DNA of 36,205 nucleotides from the NCBI RefSeq assembly GCF_024623065.1, contig NZ_JANJZR010000045.1, forward strand, positions 1 through 36,205. The letters are read 5' to 3'. Below the pieces are notes generated by a model. That model did not search any database, was not told the origin of the DNA, and saw only the letters and a list, made by a program, of their open reading frames with translations. Both the position numbers and the translations under genes were made by a program. Positions 35,566 to 36,205 of the stretch are shown piece after piece. The DNA comes from Bacteroides acidifaciens. GTDB taxonomy: Bacteria; Bacteroidota; Bacteroidia; Bacteroidales; Bacteroidaceae. Every line of letters starts with the position of its first letter. Position 1 is the first letter of the stretch.

Positions 35566-35817
35566 TCATTCAAATGGCTCATTATCACTAAGTCCTACAG
35601 GAACTTGGTTTTCTTTCTTGCCTTCACATTGGCTTCTTACCTTTTTCCATATCTGTTCTTTTATTTCCATATCGACGGGTCTGTTGCCAGACTCGTCCCA
35701 TTGTTTTCTTATTTCTATATCTATCGGTTCCAAGTCAGCAAAGTCTTTGCGTTGCTTTTTGGTTAATCCGCCCGATAGCAAGCTTTTGATTAATCTTTTC
35801 TTTTCAACCTTATCCAT
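35566..35817 (-). CDS. Orphan anti-sigma N-terminal-domain protein (mini anti-sigma)
   Basis: 83 aa. Aligns with the cytoplasmic sigma-binding N-terminus of the FecR protein in this window: KKRLIKSLLSGGLTKKQRKD against KRLIKRLLTEELLPEEKQ, IEIRKQWDESGNRPVDMEIK against EEMQKQWKQFADDPIKSKIK, and EQIWKKVRSQCEGKKE against KRIWQNIQHRCDGKSK. It stops (VGLSDNEPFE) where the full-length protein enters its transmembrane helix; the FecR and STN-contact domains are absent. Either the rest was lost by truncation or it is a functional soluble anti-sigma peptide. Intact reading frame, own ATG, and the same two-box promoter motif as fecR. It lies 110 nt upstream of ECF sigma copy 2, the reverse of the usual sigma-then-anti-sigma order. 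Confidence 0.7.
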   Translation of the reverse strand: MDKVEKKRLIKSLLSGGLTKKQRKDFADLEPIDIEIRKQWDESGNRPVDMEIKEQIWKKVRSQCEGKKENQVPVGLSDNEPFE

Positions 35818-35863
35818 CCTATTTTTATCTTGTTGGTTTTAAATTTTATTTTTGCTCTTATAC

Positions 35864-35896
35864 TATAAATACACATAACTCCTTCCTAACCCCACA
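35864..35896 (-). promoter_or_regulatory. Putative ECF-sigma promoter of the orphan anti-sigma gene
   Basis: The minus strand reads TGTGGGGTTAGG, 10 nt, GTGTATTTATA. The downstream box is identical over 11 bases to the fecR copy, the upstream box is identical at 9 of 12 positions, and the spacing is the same. It ends 46 nt before the ATG at 35817. Confidence 0.65.
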
Positions 35897-36163
35897 TCGA
35901 TTTTGTAAAAAAGTGAAAGAAAAAATAGAATTAATTTGTAACTAGTTAATAATAAACAGAATACATTTAATTATTTTTTTTAAAAAAAACAATAATACTA
36001 GTGGAACTTACTAATGAGCGTATAGGAACAAACTAAATTTTGAATATAATTGTTCCTGAACAAATACAGGAAAATTTGAACTTTCGTACTTTCTCTCCCT
36101 TACATAAAAATGAAAATAAACGATTTCTCTCAGAGCCTGTTTAAATTCTCTTCAGTCATAATT
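35897..36163. other. AT-rich intergenic region
   Basis: No gene seen. It contains a T8A8 palindromic tract near 35976 and an inverted repeat AGGAACAA (36024-36031) / TTGTTCCT (36050-36057). The right part leads into a probable IS end around 36131-36150. Confidence 0.5.
36131..36147. mobile_element. Candidate insertion-sequence terminal repeat
   Basis: CAGAGCCTGTTTAAATT directly follows (in transposase orientation) the stop of a probable transposase fragment. The word AGCCTGTTTAA is reminiscent of Bacteroides IS ends. The partner end lies outside the window, so this is tentative. Confidence 0.35.
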
Positions 36164-36205
36164 TTATAGCTGATATTTCAACTTACCCCGGCTCTTCTTG
36201 TCGCG
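36164..36205 (-). CDS. C-terminal end of a probable transposase (partial)
   Basis: The minus strand is in frame from the window edge: RDKKSRGKLKYQL then TAA at 36166-36164. The basic tail fits the end of a DDE-type IS transposase, and a candidate IS terminal sequence follows within 20 nt. Only 13 residues are visible, so family assignment is impossible here. Confidence 0.4.
   Translation of the reverse strand, partial: RDKKSRGKLKYQL

Overview
The window looks like a chromosomal segment of a human-gut Bacteroides species. The reasons are a SusC/SusD pair with an ECF sigma factor and a FecR-type anti-sigma factor, several copies of the Bacteroides-type -7 promoter box (TAnnTTTG), lipoprotein signal peptides, and core genes (guaA, mscL, gapA, an M3 peptidase, recF, ribH) with Bacteroidetes-like sequences. 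From memory the core gene order resembles B. thetaiotaomicron; I could not check this.

Layout. 1-520: a 5'-truncated, frameshifted glycosyltransferase remnant next to a perfect 13-bp hairpin. 649-2222 (-): guaA with its terminator and promoter. 2223-3065: a long intergenic stretch without a convincing gene, containing three tandem hairpins. 3066-9400 (+): a tightly packed five-gene operon encoding a GrpE-like protein, a short Hsp70, a membrane-spanning SH3/TonB-C-domain protein, an L,D-transpeptidase and an SH3 multi-TM protein with a cysteine-rich tail. I do not recognise this as a described system; it looks like a cytoplasmic chaperone module wired to cell-wall and envelope proteins. 9526-20231: housekeeping genes (mscL, gapA, M3 peptidase, small exported protein, deoxycytidylate deaminase, S41 protease, 5-FTHF cyclo-ligase, PHP phosphatase, DUF721, recF, TPR protein, ribH). 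20282-20445: tRNA-Tyr and tRNA-Gly, with a promoter that starts inside ribH.

20502-35817: a host-glycoprotein (mucin-like) utilisation locus. It holds a GH109-type enzyme, an ECF sigma factor, an M60-like mucin peptidase lipoprotein, an F5/8-type surface lipoprotein, SusD, SusC with an STN signalling domain, a FecR-type anti-sigma factor, a divergent GH110 alpha-1,3-galactosidase, a second ECF sigma factor, and a small orphan protein matching only the N-terminal sigma-binding part of the anti-sigma factor. The composition resembles the B. thetaiotaomicron PUL that contains the characterised M60-like peptidase BT4244 (from memory).

The most informative regulatory observation is a shared two-box motif, YGTRGGGWTA..-N10-..GTATTTAT. 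with identical 10-nt spacing. It lies upstream of fecR-susCD (-), the GH110 gene (+) and the orphan mini-anti-sigma gene (-), and is a strong candidate for the promoter recognised by the locus's ECF sigma factor. The window ends in the C-terminus of a probable transposase (36164-36205, -).
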